Of a stretch of 64,000 nt of DNA, positions 25,838-34,716 are shown piece after piece. Both the position numbers and the translations under genes were made by a program. The first letter of the stretch is position 1. Every line of letters begins with the position of its first letter. The DNA comes from Mesorhizobium koreense (lineage in GTDB: Bacteria > Pseudomonadota > Alphaproteobacteria > Rhizobiales > Rhizobiaceae): contig NZ_CP134228.1 of NCBI RefSeq assembly GCF_031656215.1, positions 2,251,001 to 2,315,000 of the forward strand. Reading direction: 5' to 3'. The notes under the pieces were generated by a model. It was not told the origin of the DNA. It did not search any database and was given only the letters and a program-made list of their open reading frames with translations.

Positions 25838-26880
25838 GCCGCACCTCCCCAACCACGCGACTCCCCCGGCAGCGGCATATTCCGCTCCTGGATCTCGGGG
25901 AATGGACGACGCTCGCGCTGGTACTGCTTGCTTTCGCCGTGCCCATTCTGGTCACCAATCCGCAGATCCTGTCGCAGGCCAACCTGATCCTCATCGCTGC
26001 AACCGCCGCGCTGGGTGTCTACATCATGCTGCGCATGGATCTCATGAGCTTCGCCGTGCCGTGCTTCATGGCGATCGGCGGCTATACGGTCGCGATCCTG
26101 GGCATCAAGCTCGGGATCACCGACGTGATCCTCCTGGCGCTGGCGGCCTTCGCGGTTCCCGCGCTGATCGCCATCCCGCTTGGCAAGCTGATCCTGCGTC
26201 TGAGAGGCGTCTACTTCGTCCTCGTGACCTTCGTGCTGTCTGAGATCCTTCAACTGCTCCTGTTCGAAGCTGCGCCGCTGACGGGCGGAGCGAACGGGCT
26301 GGTGGGGATGCCGCCCGTCACCTTCTTCGGTATCGAACTCTTCGACAATTATCAGGTCGTGCTGACGACTTGCGGTCTTTCCTTCGCCGGCTTCCTGGTC
26401 GCGGCGCTTTTCACCCGGCGCTTCCACTTCGAATTCGCTGCCATCGAGAAGAATGACATTCTGGCGGAGAGCCTTGGGCTGGCCTGCTGGAAATACAAGG
26501 CGATGGCGTTTTCTGTCGCGGCCGGTGTGTCCGGACTTGCGGGCTTCGCGCTCGTCAACATGCTGATGACCGCGCATCCGACGTCGTTCTCGTCGATGTC
26601 CTCGGTCAATTACATCACCTACACGATCGTGGGTGGGAAGGGGTCTATCCTCGGTACTCTGGTCGGGGCGGCGCTTCTGGTTTCGGCCACGGACTATTTC
26701 GCCTTGCGCGGGGAACTTTCGCCGGGGCTTTTCGGCCTTCTGATCATCATCGTCACCCTGGTTGCGCGCGGCGGTATCGTTGGGCTGGCAAGCTCGCTCC
26801 TGCGGCGGGTGAAAGGCGCCGAAAGGAAGCAGAAGGAGCCGGCCGACGAGGCGCCTTCCGCCGTGGAGGTCCAGACATGA
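25834..26880 (+). CDS. Liv-type ABC importer permease, LivM family (second system)
   Basis: The 348-residue product carries about ten membrane segments after a basic N-terminal stretch of about 20 residues. The cytoplasmic loop region EKNDILAESLGLACWKYK and the YTIVGGKGSILGTLVGAAL segment are LivM features. The C-terminus is a charged tail (RRVKGAERKQKE). It pairs with the preceding LivH-type permease, and both gene ends overlap neighbours by 4 bp. Confidence 0.9.
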   Translation: MSRTSPTTRLPRQRHIPLLDLGEWTTLALVLLAFAVPILVTNPQILSQANLILIAATAALGVYIMLRMDLMSFAVPCFMAIGGYTVAILGIKLGITDVILLALAAFAVPALIAIPLGKLILRLRGVYFVLVTFVLSEILQLLLFEAAPLTGGANGLVGMPPVTFFGIELFDNYQVVLTTCGLSFAGFLVAALFTRRFHFEFAAIEKNDILAESLGLACWKYKAMAFSVAAGVSGLAGFALVNMLMTAHPTSFSSMSSVNYITYTIVGGKGSILGTLVGAALLVSATDYFALRGELSPGLFGLLIIIVTLVARGGIVGLASSLLRRVKGAERKQKEPADEAPSAVEVQT

Positions 26881-27638
26881 GCGCGCACACGCAGGAAGGT
26901 GCGCTCCGCGCCGAAAGCATCTCGAAGGAGTTCGGCGGGCTGAAGGTCTTCCACGATGTCAGCTTCGTATTGCCGGCCGCGGGGCTTCTCGGGGTGATCG
27001 GGCCGAACGGCGCCGGCAAGACGACCATGATCAACATCATTTCCGGCCGCTTGCCCGTCAGTTCGGGCCGGGTCCTGCTGGGCGATTTCCGCGTCGACGG
27101 GCGTTATGTCTACGAGAACGCGGGTCGCGGCCTTGTCCGCAGTTTCCAGCAGACGGCCACTTTCGCTGGGAGCAGCGTCGAAGACAATCTGATCTCCGCC
27201 CTGCGTTTCTCGGGTGGGGACCGGTCTGTCCTGGAAAGGCTGGAGCCGCTTCTCGAGCAATTCGGGCTTATCGACAACTGGCGGCGCAATGCCGAGATCC
27301 TGCCCTATGGCCTGCAGAAGATGCTCGGTCTCACCATGGCCCTGGCGACTCAGCCGCGGATGCTGCTTCTCGACGAGCCGGCGGCCGGGCTTGAGAAGTC
27401 GGAGCGGACCAATATCGATCGCTATGTCCAGTTCGCGCAGCAGAAATTCGGCTGTGGCGTGCTGCTCGTCGAACACGACATGGATCTCATCAAGCGGCTT
27501 TGTCCTCAGGTGATCGTCCTCGATGGCGGGAAGCTTATCGCCGAGGGCGAACCAGGCGAGGTACTGAGCCGCAAGGACGTTATCGACGCCTATCTTGGCG
27601 GCAGCGACGAGGAGGGTGACGATGCTCAGCATTCGTGA
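26877..27638 (+). CDS. Liv-type ABC importer ATPase, LivG family (second system)
   Basis: The 253-residue ATPase shows Walker A GPNGAGKTT (about residues 42-50), the signature region LPYGLQKMLGLTMAL and Walker B MLLLDEPAAGLEKSE, with the H-loop in LLVEHDMDL. The LPYG signature replaces the usual LSGG, as in a number of LivG proteins. The gene extends 17 bp into the next one. Confidence 0.92.
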   Translation: MSAHTQEGALRAESISKEFGGLKVFHDVSFVLPAAGLLGVIGPNGAGKTTMINIISGRLPVSSGRVLLGDFRVDGRYVYENAGRGLVRSFQQTATFAGSSVEDNLISALRFSGGDRSVLERLEPLLEQFGLIDNWRRNAEILPYGLQKMLGLTMALATQPRMLLLDEPAAGLEKSERTNIDRYVQFAQQKFGCGVLLVEHDMDLIKRLCPQVIVLDGGKLIAEGEPGEVLSRKDVIDAYLGGSDEEGDDAQHS

Positions 27639-28314
27639 CCTGCATGTAGCCTATGGCGGTACGCGCGCGGTGGACGGCGTCGATCTCGACATCGTGAGCG
27701 GGCAGACGGTACTGCTCATCGGTGCGAACGGTGCCGGGAAGTCGAGCCTGATCAATGCGGTGATCGGACTGGTGCGATCGGCGCGCGGCCAGATCAGCTT
27801 TGAGGGTCGTGACATCGGCGCTCTTTCGAGCGATGCGCGAGCGCGGCTCGGCATCGGCTATGCGCCGGAGGGCCGCCGTGTTTTCGCGTCGATGTCGGTG
27901 AAGGACAACGTCCTGGCCGGCGCCGTGCGGCTTCCGGCGTGGGAACAGGGTCGTCGCTGGGACGGGATGGTGGCGGCGTTTCCCTTCCTCGCCGAACGGC
28001 AGACCCAACCGGCGGGCGAGCTTTCCGGTGGCCAGCAGCAACTCGTTGCGATCGCACGGGCGATAAGCGGCGCGCCGAAGCTGTTGCTTCTGGACGAGCC
28101 GTTCCTTGGCCTGGCGCCGGTCTGGATCCAGCAGATTTCCGCCGCTGTCCGTCAGATGCAAGATGAAGGCATCGCCGTTCTCATGACGGAACAGATGGCG
28201 CGTCCGGCGCTGAAGATCGCGCATTACGGGCATGTCATGCGCAGCGGCCAGATACGCCGTTCGGGCACGACTACGGAGATCAGGGGAGAGGCTCTTGCCC
28301 AGGAATACCTTTGA
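27622..28314 (+). CDS. Liv-type ABC importer ATPase, LivF family (second system)
   Basis: This 230-residue ATPase has Walker A GANGAGKSS, the LivF-typical YAPEGRRVFASMSVKDNVL, signature LSGGQQQL and Walker B LLLLDEPFLGLAP. ATG 27622 has GGAGGG 7 bp upstream inside the preceding gene; an in-frame TTG at 27595 is less likely. It ends the importer and is followed after 32 bp by the CoA-transferase gene. Confidence 0.91.
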   Translation: MLSIRDLHVAYGGTRAVDGVDLDIVSGQTVLLIGANGAGKSSLINAVIGLVRSARGQISFEGRDIGALSSDARARLGIGYAPEGRRVFASMSVKDNVLAGAVRLPAWEQGRRWDGMVAAFPFLAERQTQPAGELSGGQQQLVAIARAISGAPKLLLLDEPFLGLAPVWIQQISAAVRQMQDEGIAVLMTEQMARPALKIAHYGHVMRSGQIRRSGTTTEIRGEALAQEYL

Positions 28315-28333
28315 TCCCGCCGGCGACATCGAT

Positions 28334-28349
28334 AAGGAGACATGACTTG
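28334..28349 (+). promoter_or_regulatory. Shine-Dalgarno with two-codon ATG-ACT-TGA frame overlapping a TTG start
   Basis: AAGGAGA (28334-28340) lies 1 nt before an ATG (28342) that reads only Met-Thr-stop, and 6 nt before TTG 28347, which opens the CoA-transferase frame. The spacing favours TTG as the true start. The minimal frame ends inside the TTG codon, so ribosomes starting at the ATG could terminate and reinitiate there. Confidence 0.55.
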
Positions 28350-29483
28350 ACGAATACCGCTCCGCTTCGCGGCCTTACGGTCCTAGAGCTCGGTCACAGC
28401 GTGGCCGCGCCCTACGCAGGACTGATCCTAGCCGAACTCGGCGCGCGGGTGATCAAGGTCGAGAATCCGGCCACGGGAGACTATGCGCGAGGCTGGGGGC
28501 CGCCGTTCTACAAGGGGGACGCGACCGCCTTCCATGCTCTCAATCGAGGCAAGGAGAGCCTGACGCTCGATTTTGCCGATGCGGCCGACGCATCCTTGCT
28601 GAAGCGCCTTGTCGGGGAGTCGGATGCGGTTATCCAGAATTTGCGGCCTGGGCTTCTCGCGAAATTCGGCATTAACGTCGACGAGGTGCTGCGCGACAAT
28701 CCAACGCTGATCTGGTGCGATATAGGCGCCTTCGGCAAGAGCGGTCCGCTGTCTCGCAAGCCCGGTTACGACCCGTTGGCGCAGGCCACCTCCGGTATCA
28801 TGTCGGTCACCGGAGAAGCCGACCGGCCACCCGTTCGCGTCGGCGTATCCCTCGTCGATATGGGCTCGGGCATGTGGACGGTCATCGGTCTTCTGGCAGC
28901 GCTGTTCCAGCGTCAGAAGAACGGCAAGGGAGCGCATGTGGAGACTTCGCTGTTCGAGACGGGCCTTGCCTGGATGACCATTCCGCTCGCCGCGCATGCA
29001 ATTTCCGGCGAGGTGCGCAAGCCTCACGGCTCGGCGCTTGCGGAGATCGTGCCCTATCAGGCCTTCAAGGCGAGCGACGGCTGGGTGATGATCGCGGCCG
29101 GCAACGACAAGCTTTTCGGCAAGCTTTGCCAGGCGCTTCCCGGGCTGAAGGCAGTGGGCGAGGATCAGCGTTTCGCCCTGAACCGCGATCGGGTCATCCT
29201 GCGCGGCGAGTTGATCCCGCTGATCGAAGCTGCGGTCGCGCAGTTGACCGTGGCCGAAGTCAGCACCGCGCTCGATGCCTTCCAGGTGCCGAACTGCCCA
29301 CTTCTCAGCATCGATCAGGTCTGGACCCATCCGCAAACCACCGCGATCGGCATCCTGACCACGGGAGGCGGCGAGAAATGGGTCGGCCTTCCCTTCACGC
29401 TCGACGATGTTCGGCCGACTTCGGGCGGCGCCGCCCCGACGCTCGGAGCGGATAACGATGCTTTCAGGCAGGAATATCAATGA
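28347..29483 (+). CDS. Class III CoA-transferase (CaiB/BaiF/formyl-CoA transferase family)
   Basis: The 378-residue enzyme moves CoA between carboxylic acids. Family features are the N-terminal VLELGHSVAAPYAGLILAEL, KVENPATGDYAR (37-48) and the catalytic aspartate Asp171 in VRVGVSLVDMG, which forms the anhydride intermediate. The start is TTG 28347. It heads a block with enoyl-CoA hydratase, HMG-CoA lyase and acyl-CoA dehydrogenase, so it probably activates the imported acid. Dicarboxylate-accepting members exist in this family, which suits a methylglutarate-type acid; carnitine- and formyl-type functions fit the context less well. Confidence 0.87.
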   Translation: MTNTAPLRGLTVLELGHSVAAPYAGLILAELGARVIKVENPATGDYARGWGPPFYKGDATAFHALNRGKESLTLDFADAADASLLKRLVGESDAVIQNLRPGLLAKFGINVDEVLRDNPTLIWCDIGAFGKSGPLSRKPGYDPLAQATSGIMSVTGEADRPPVRVGVSLVDMGSGMWTVIGLLAALFQRQKNGKGAHVETSLFETGLAWMTIPLAAHAISGEVRKPHGSALAEIVPYQAFKASDGWVMIAAGNDKLFGKLCQALPGLKAVGEDQRFALNRDRVILRGELIPLIEAAVAQLTVAEVSTALDAFQVPNCPLLSIDQVWTHPQTTAIGILTTGGGEKWVGLPFTLDDVRPTSGGAAPTLGADNDAFRQEYQ

Positions 29484-30274
29484 CCGCGAAATATGAAACG
29501 CTCGCGCTCGAGCGCACGGACGATCAGGTGCTGCTTGTCCGGCTGAACCGACCGCAGGCCGCCAACGCCATGAATACCCGCATGGGCGAAGAACTGATGG
29601 ACCTCTTCGAGGGTTTCCAACTCGACAGCGGCGGCCTTCGGGCGATCGTGATGACGGGTACCGGCGAAAAGGCTTTCTGTGCCGGCGGCGATCTGAAGGA
29701 ACGCAACGGCATGACCGATGAACAATGGCTGCGCCAGCATGCCATGTTCGAGCGGATGCTGCGCTCGCTCTTGGCCTGCCCGCTGCCCGTGATCGGGGCG
29801 ATCAACGGAGCCGCCTATGGAGGCGGGTGCGAGATCGCCGCGGCGCTGGACTTCGCCTATGCTTCCGAGAACGCTCGTTTTGCGCTGACCGAGGTGACGC
29901 TCGGCATCATGCCGGGGGCAGGGGGGACGCAGAGCCTGCCCCGTGCGGTCGGTGAACGGCGCGCCAAGGAAATCATCCTCACCGGGCTGCCCTTCACCGC
30001 GAGGGAGGCATGCGACTGGGGGTTGATCAACCGCGTGTTGCCGCAGGGCGAATTGCTCGAGGCGACGCTTGCTACCGCCCGTCGCATCGCCGGCAACGCG
30101 CCGATCTCGGTCAGGCAGGCGAAGCAATCCATTCACAAAGGCTTGCAGATGTCCCTCGCGGACGGACTGGCCTTCGAGATAGAGTGCTACAACCGCATGG
30201 TCTCGACCGAAGACCGCCATGAAGGCGTGCGCGCCTTCAACGAGAAGCGCAAGCCGAATTTCCGGGGAGCCTGA
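29480..30274 (+). CDS. Enoyl-CoA hydratase/isomerase family protein
   Basis: The 264-residue crotonase-fold protein keeps both catalytic glutamates of hydratases: Glu118 in GGGCEIA and Glu138 in ALTEVTLGIMPGAGGT, plus the oxyanion-hole segment AFCAGGDLKE (66-75). The MPGAGGT and late GLAFEIE segments also occur in methylglutaconyl-CoA hydratases (AUH type). Located between the CoA-transferase and HMG-CoA lyase genes with overlapping ends, it is a reasonable candidate for hydrating 3-methylglutaconyl-CoA to HMG-CoA, though general enoyl-CoA hydratase activity cannot be excluded. Confidence 0.87.
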   Translation: MTAKYETLALERTDDQVLLVRLNRPQAANAMNTRMGEELMDLFEGFQLDSGGLRAIVMTGTGEKAFCAGGDLKERNGMTDEQWLRQHAMFERMLRSLLACPLPVIGAINGAAYGGGCEIAAALDFAYASENARFALTEVTLGIMPGAGGTQSLPRAVGERRAKEIILTGLPFTAREACDWGLINRVLPQGELLEATLATARRIAGNAPISVRQAKQSIHKGLQMSLADGLAFEIECYNRMVSTEDRHEGVRAFNEKRKPNFRGA

Positions 30275-30275
30275 G

Positions 30276-31199
30276 ATGGCCGAGCGAGCGACCCTGCGCG
30301 AGGTCGGGCCCCGCGACGGTATCCAGATGGCGAAGCGCTTTTTGGAAACCGAACGAAAGCTGGAATGGGCGCTACGGCTCAAGGCCGCCGGCGTCAAGGA
30401 AATCGAACTGACCTCGTTCGTGCCGCCGAAGGTGGTGCCGCAATTTGCCGATGCCGACCAACTCGCTCAGGGCCTTCCCCGGCTCGAGGGCGTGGTCGCG
30501 TCGGCTCTCATCCCCAACCTCAAGGGGGCGGAGCGGGCGCTCGCCGCCGGCTTCACCCATGTCAACTACGTGCTCTCGATCTCCGAGGCGCACAGCCAGT
30601 CCAATGTCCGGCGCTCGACCGACGAGGCGATCGCCGAGTTCGAACGGATCGCGGCGCTGAAGGACACGGAACAGGGCCGGGGAATGGTGTTGGGAGTCGG
30701 CCTGGCCACCGCCTTTGGCTGCACGCTTCAAGGCTATGTCGCGCCCGAACGTGTCTGGCAGGTAGCGCGGCATGTCGCGGCGGGCGGCGCCGACGAACTG
30801 ATCGTCGCCGACACCGTCGGCTATGCCAACCCGGCCCAGGTGAAGATGCTTTTGCCGCCGATCATCGAGATCGCGGCCGGTCGCCGGGTCATTTGCCATT
30901 TCCATGACACGCGCGGTCTCGGCCTCGCCAATGTCGCGGCGGCGCTCGAGACGGGCATCCGGGTTTTCGACAGCTCGCTTGCCGGTCTTGGCGGCTGCCC
31001 GTTCGCGCCGGGAGCCACCGGTAACATCAATACCGAAGACACCGCCTATATGCTGGAGAGCATGGGCTTTTCCACCGGCATCGACATCGAAGCCCTTCTC
31101 AATCTTCGGCGCGATGTCGAGAACTGGCTCGGTGACGAGCGCTACAGCGGCGCCATCGCGCGCGCCGGACTTCCCAAGACCTTTGAAGCGGCAGAGTGA
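30276..31199 (+). CDS. Hydroxymethylglutaryl-CoA lyase
   Basis: The 307-residue TIM-barrel lyase cleaves 3-hydroxy-3-methylglutaryl-CoA to acetoacetate and acetyl-CoA. Recognisable parts are VGPRDGIQ (residues 10-17, substrate-binding Arg and metal-binding Asp), the metal histidines in CHFHDTRG (207-214) and the active-site loop GLGGCPFAPGATGN with Cys241. Length is normal for bacterial HMG-CoA lyases. No methylcrotonyl-CoA carboxylase genes lie in the window, so this is not the leucine degradation cluster in its usual form. Related citramalyl- or hydroxyacyl-CoA lyases of the same family remain possible. Confidence 0.87.
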   Translation: MAERATLREVGPRDGIQMAKRFLETERKLEWALRLKAAGVKEIELTSFVPPKVVPQFADADQLAQGLPRLEGVVASALIPNLKGAERALAAGFTHVNYVLSISEAHSQSNVRRSTDEAIAEFERIAALKDTEQGRGMVLGVGLATAFGCTLQGYVAPERVWQVARHVAAGGADELIVADTVGYANPAQVKMLLPPIIEIAAGRRVICHFHDTRGLGLANVAAALETGIRVFDSSLAGLGGCPFAPGATGNINTEDTAYMLESMGFSTGIDIEALLNLRRDVENWLGDERYSGAIARAGLPKTFEAAE

Positions 31200-32395
31200 A
31201 AGACCCCCGAACGATGAGTCAGGATCAGGTTAACCTCGAACTGGGTGAAGACTATCCGGAACTGCGCGAATCCATCCGCAGGATCTGCGAGAAATATCCG
31301 CTGGAATACTGGCTGAAGCTCGAAGAGGAATCCGGCTACCCGTCCGAATTCGTAGCGGAACTGACCGAAGGCGGCTTCCTCGCGGTTCTCATACCGGAGG
31401 AATATGGCGGCGCCGGCCTGCCCCTGCGCGCCGCCGCCGTCATTCTCGAGGAGATAAACGGCTGTGGCTGCCAAGCCAGCCCGGCGCATGCGCAGATGTA
31501 CATCATGGGTACCCTGCTGCGTCACGGCAGCGAAGAGCAGAAGAAGGAATTTCTGCCGCAGATCGCCGACGGTTCCCTGCGTCTCCAGGCTTTCGGCGTC
31601 ACCGAGCCCACAACCGGCTCGGATACGACCCAGCTCAAGACCCGCGCCGTCAAGGATGGCAATTACCATTATGTGATCAACGGCCAGAAGGTGTTCACCT
31701 CGCGTGCGCTCTTTTCCGACCTGATGCTGCTTCTGGCACGCACGACGCCGCTCGATCAGGTATCGAAGAAGACCGAGGGCATCTCGGTTTTCCTGATCGA
31801 TCTGCGCGAAGCGCGCGGCAACGGGATGGATATCCGCCCCATCAGGGCGCTGATGAACCACAACACGACCGAGGTCTTCATCGAGAACCTGCGGGTCCCG
31901 GCCACGGCGCTGGTGGGCAAGGAAGGCGAGGGCTTCCGCTACATTCTGGACGGCATGAACGCCGAGCGCATTCTTGTGGCGTCGGAGTGCGTCGGCGATG
32001 GACGCTACATGATCCGGCGCGCGGTCGAATACGCAAACGAGCGTGTCGTGTTCAAACGTCCGATCGGCGCGAACCAGGGCGTTCAGTTCCCGATCGCCCG
32101 CGCTTATGCCGAGTTGGAAGCGGCCGACCTGATGTGCCGCAAGGCCGCGGCATTGTTCGACGCCTACCGGCCCTGCGGCGGCGAGGCGAACATGGCCAAG
32201 CTCCTGGCATCGGAGGCGACCTGGAAGGCGGCCGACACCGCGTTGCAGACCTTCGGCGGCTTCGGTTACGCCAGCGAATACGGCATCGAGCGCAAATGGC
32301 GCGAGAGCCGGATTTACCAGACGGCGCCGATCTCGACCAATCTGATCCTTGCCTATGTGGCCCAGCACATTCTGGGACTGCCACGTTCGTATTGA
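31196..32395 (+). CDS. Acyl-CoA dehydrogenase family protein
   Basis: The 399-residue flavoprotein has the usual three-part ACAD fold, with FGVTEPTTGSDTTQLKT (about 133-149) at the FAD site and FGGFGYASEYGIERKWRES (353-371) near the C-terminus. The canonical YEGT catalytic glutamate is replaced by Gln375 in IYQTAP. Glu257 in MNAERILVA falls where isovaleryl- and long-chain acyl-CoA dehydrogenases hold their base, so activity on branched substrates is likely. GTG 31196 overlaps the lyase stop; ATG 31214 is an alternative start without a clear ribosome-binding site. It could oxidise a 3-methylglutaryl-type CoA ester before the hydratase. Confidence 0.87.
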   Translation: MKDPRTMSQDQVNLELGEDYPELRESIRRICEKYPLEYWLKLEEESGYPSEFVAELTEGGFLAVLIPEEYGGAGLPLRAAAVILEEINGCGCQASPAHAQMYIMGTLLRHGSEEQKKEFLPQIADGSLRLQAFGVTEPTTGSDTTQLKTRAVKDGNYHYVINGQKVFTSRALFSDLMLLLARTTPLDQVSKKTEGISVFLIDLREARGNGMDIRPIRALMNHNTTEVFIENLRVPATALVGKEGEGFRYILDGMNAERILVASECVGDGRYMIRRAVEYANERVVFKRPIGANQGVQFPIARAYAELEAADLMCRKAAALFDAYRPCGGEANMAKLLASEATWKAADTALQTFGGFGYASEYGIERKWRESRIYQTAPISTNLILAYVAQHILGLPRSY

Positions 32396-32402
32396 GGTGA
32401 CG

Positions 32403-33761
32403 ATGATGGACGGTATCACCAGAAAAGCCGCTGAATTCGTTGCGGGTTTCGATATGGCATCGGCTCCGGCCGAAGCGCTTCACGCCGCCCGGATCGGTAT
32501 CGTGGATTGTGTCGGCGTCATGCTGGCGGGGTCGCGGGAACCCGCGGTCGAACTGGTGGCGAACATCGCCACGCCGCTTCCGGGCAGCAACGATGCGCCG
32601 CGCGCCGTGAACGGTAACTGCTACGCTGCGCCGGATGCCGCGCTGATCAACGGCGTGGCCGCCCATGTCCTCGACTTCGACGATGTGGCGCTCGCGGGGC
32701 ATCCGAGCACGGTTCTCGTGCCCGCGATACTGGCCGAGGGTCACGAGGTGCGGGCATCCGGCCAGGACGCGATCGAGGCTTACCTTGTCGGCTATGAACT
32801 GTGGGCGCATCTGGCCGAACTGGAACCCGGCCATCTGCACGACCGGGGATTCCATCCCACGGCGGTGATGGGAACATTGGCGACCGCGGCCGCCGCGGCG
32901 CGCCTGCATCGGCTTTCGCCCGAAGCGACTGCTCATGCGCTGGCCATCGCGGCCTCGTTCGCCGCAGGGCTGGTCGCCAATTTCGGTTCGATGACGAAGT
33001 CGCTCCATGCCGGCCGCACCGCGCAATCGGGGATCCAGGCCGTTCGCCTTGCAAAGGTCGGCTATACGGGCAGCCTCGATGCCGTGGAGCATCGCTCCGG
33101 CTTTCTCAGGGCCTTCTCCCCCTCGAGCGCGCCCGATCTCGATCCGGCCGCATTCCGGATCGGCGAGGAGTGGATATCGGCGCGGTTCGGCACCAACATC
33201 AAGCGCTATCCGACATGCTATGCAACGCACCGCGCCATAGATGCCATGCTGGATCTGGTTGAAGAGCATGACCTTTCCGCGGATGACGTGGGAACGATCC
33301 ATGTCCACACCGGTGTCACCCAGCGTCTGATGCTGCGAAACCAGCAGCCACAGACGGGGCTTGCCGCCAAGTTCTCGATGGAATTCGCCATGGCCAGCGC
33401 CCTCATCGCCCGCAGGGTGGGGCTGCGTGAACTGACCGACGAATTCGTTTCGCGTGAGGACGTGCAATCGGTCCTTGGTCGGGTCGAGGTGACCGTGAAC
33501 GAGGATGAGGCGGGGACCGACATGCCGTTTGCGCCGTATGATCTGGTCTGGGTGACGCTCAAGGATGGCTCCGTTCATCGCCATGAGCCGGTGGAGAACG
33601 CCCGGGGGAGCTGGCAGCTTCAGCTCAGCCGCGAAGAATTGCAGGCGAAATTCACCGATTGCGCCTCGATATTGCTGCCGCAGGAACGCGTGCAGCCGCT
33701 GTTCGAAACGCTCTATCGGATCGACGAAATCGGCGATCTTCGCGAGCTTGCTCTGGTGTGA
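32403..33761 (+). CDS. MmgE/PrpD family protein (first copy)
   Basis: The 452-residue protein belongs to the 2-methylcitrate dehydratase/cis-aconitate decarboxylase/iminodisuccinate epimerase fold. The opening helices (EALHAARIGIVDCVGVMLAG) and INGVAAHVLDFDDVALAGHPS (82-102) are characteristic, as is the late FGTNIKRYPTCYATH. GAGGTGA lies just before two adjacent ATGs (32403, 32406). Family members dehydrate or decarboxylate small tricarboxylates or epimerise amino diacids. A second, diverged copy follows at 37906, which suggests that each acts on a different isomer or intermediate. Confidence 0.83.
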   Translation: MMDGITRKAAEFVAGFDMASAPAEALHAARIGIVDCVGVMLAGSREPAVELVANIATPLPGSNDAPRAVNGNCYAAPDAALINGVAAHVLDFDDVALAGHPSTVLVPAILAEGHEVRASGQDAIEAYLVGYELWAHLAELEPGHLHDRGFHPTAVMGTLATAAAAARLHRLSPEATAHALAIAASFAAGLVANFGSMTKSLHAGRTAQSGIQAVRLAKVGYTGSLDAVEHRSGFLRAFSPSSAPDLDPAAFRIGEEWISARFGTNIKRYPTCYATHRAIDAMLDLVEEHDLSADDVGTIHVHTGVTQRLMLRNQQPQTGLAAKFSMEFAMASALIARRVGLRELTDEFVSREDVQSVLGRVEVTVNEDEAGTDMPFAPYDLVWVTLKDGSVHRHEPVENARGSWQLQLSREELQAKFTDCASILLPQERVQPLFETLYRIDEIGDLRELALV

Positions 33762-33804
33762 GCTAGGCCGGGCGAGGAAAGGGAAAGGACACGGGAACAA
33801 GGGA

Positions 33805-34692
33805 ATGACACATCTGCCGCAGCAACAGATTCCTGGCGTCTATCACCGCCGCTTCGGCGAATTCCTGGTGACGGCCCTGTCGGATGGCTATGTCGAGATG
33901 GGTTACAATATCTTCCGCGAATTCTCGCGCGAGGACGTCGACGTGATGATGGCGCGCGACCACAGGATATCGCCGCCGCGGATCTCGGTGAATTGCTTCC
34001 TGCTGCGGGGACCGGCCGGGACCGCGCTGATCGACTGCGGTTCGCAGGACAAATTCGGCCCGACCGCCGGCAAGCTGTTCGACAACCTCGCCGCCGCCGG
34101 TGTCGATCCGGCGGAAGTCGAATATGTGCTGTTGACCCACTGCCATCCCGACCATTCCTGCGGGCTCACGGATGTCCGGACCGGCGAGCGGCTTTTCCCG
34201 AACGCCACGGTAATCGCCAATCACAAGGAGATCGCGCACTGGTTTTCGGACAAGGAGATGGCGGCTGCGGACGAGCGCAAGCGCGAGCGCTATTTCACCT
34301 GGACGCGCGAGCAGATCGGCCCCTATCGTGACGGCCGGCTTCGGTTGGCAAAGGATGGGGAAGAGGTTCTGCCGGGGATCACCCTTGTGGAGTGCGCGGG
34401 CCACACACCCGGCCACAGCACATGGCTTATCCGTTCGGAAGGCAAGCAGATGATCGTCTGGGGCGACCTTGCCCATGTGCCCGAGATCCAGGTGGCGCGA
34501 CCGGACGTTTCGATGAGTTTCGATCATGATCCCGACATGGCAGCCAGGAATCGCACAGCGCTCCTGGCGCGGATTCTGGCCGAGGACATGCTCGTTGCCG
34601 GCATGCATATCCATTTCCCCGGCCTCGGCTGGCTCGTTCGCGAGGGCGCTGGTTATCGGGTCGCGACCGAACAGTGGAACTTCGAGATCTGA
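33805..34692 (+). CDS. Metallo-beta-lactamase-fold hydrolase (first copy)
   Basis: The 295-residue cytoplasmic protein has the dinuclear metal motif THCHPDH (His112, His114, Asp116, His117), His200 in CAGHTPGH and Asp221 in VWGDLAH, then the GMHIHFPG segment near residue 270 seen in lactonase and organophosphate-hydrolase-like members. No signal peptide is present. It shares overall layout and the GMHIHFPG ending with the protein at 42057, so the operon holds two such hydrolases. A lactone or thioester hydrolase role is plausible; the substrate is unknown. Confidence 0.85.
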   Translation: MTHLPQQQIPGVYHRRFGEFLVTALSDGYVEMGYNIFREFSREDVDVMMARDHRISPPRISVNCFLLRGPAGTALIDCGSQDKFGPTAGKLFDNLAAAGVDPAEVEYVLLTHCHPDHSCGLTDVRTGERLFPNATVIANHKEIAHWFSDKEMAAADERKRERYFTWTREQIGPYRDGRLRLAKDGEEVLPGITLVECAGHTPGHSTWLIRSEGKQMIVWGDLAHVPEIQVARPDVSMSFDHDPDMAARNRTALLARILAEDMLVAGMHIHFPGLGWLVREGAGYRVATEQWNFEI

Positions 34693-34716
34693 CGGACCCG
34701 GATAGCGGAAGGAAAC

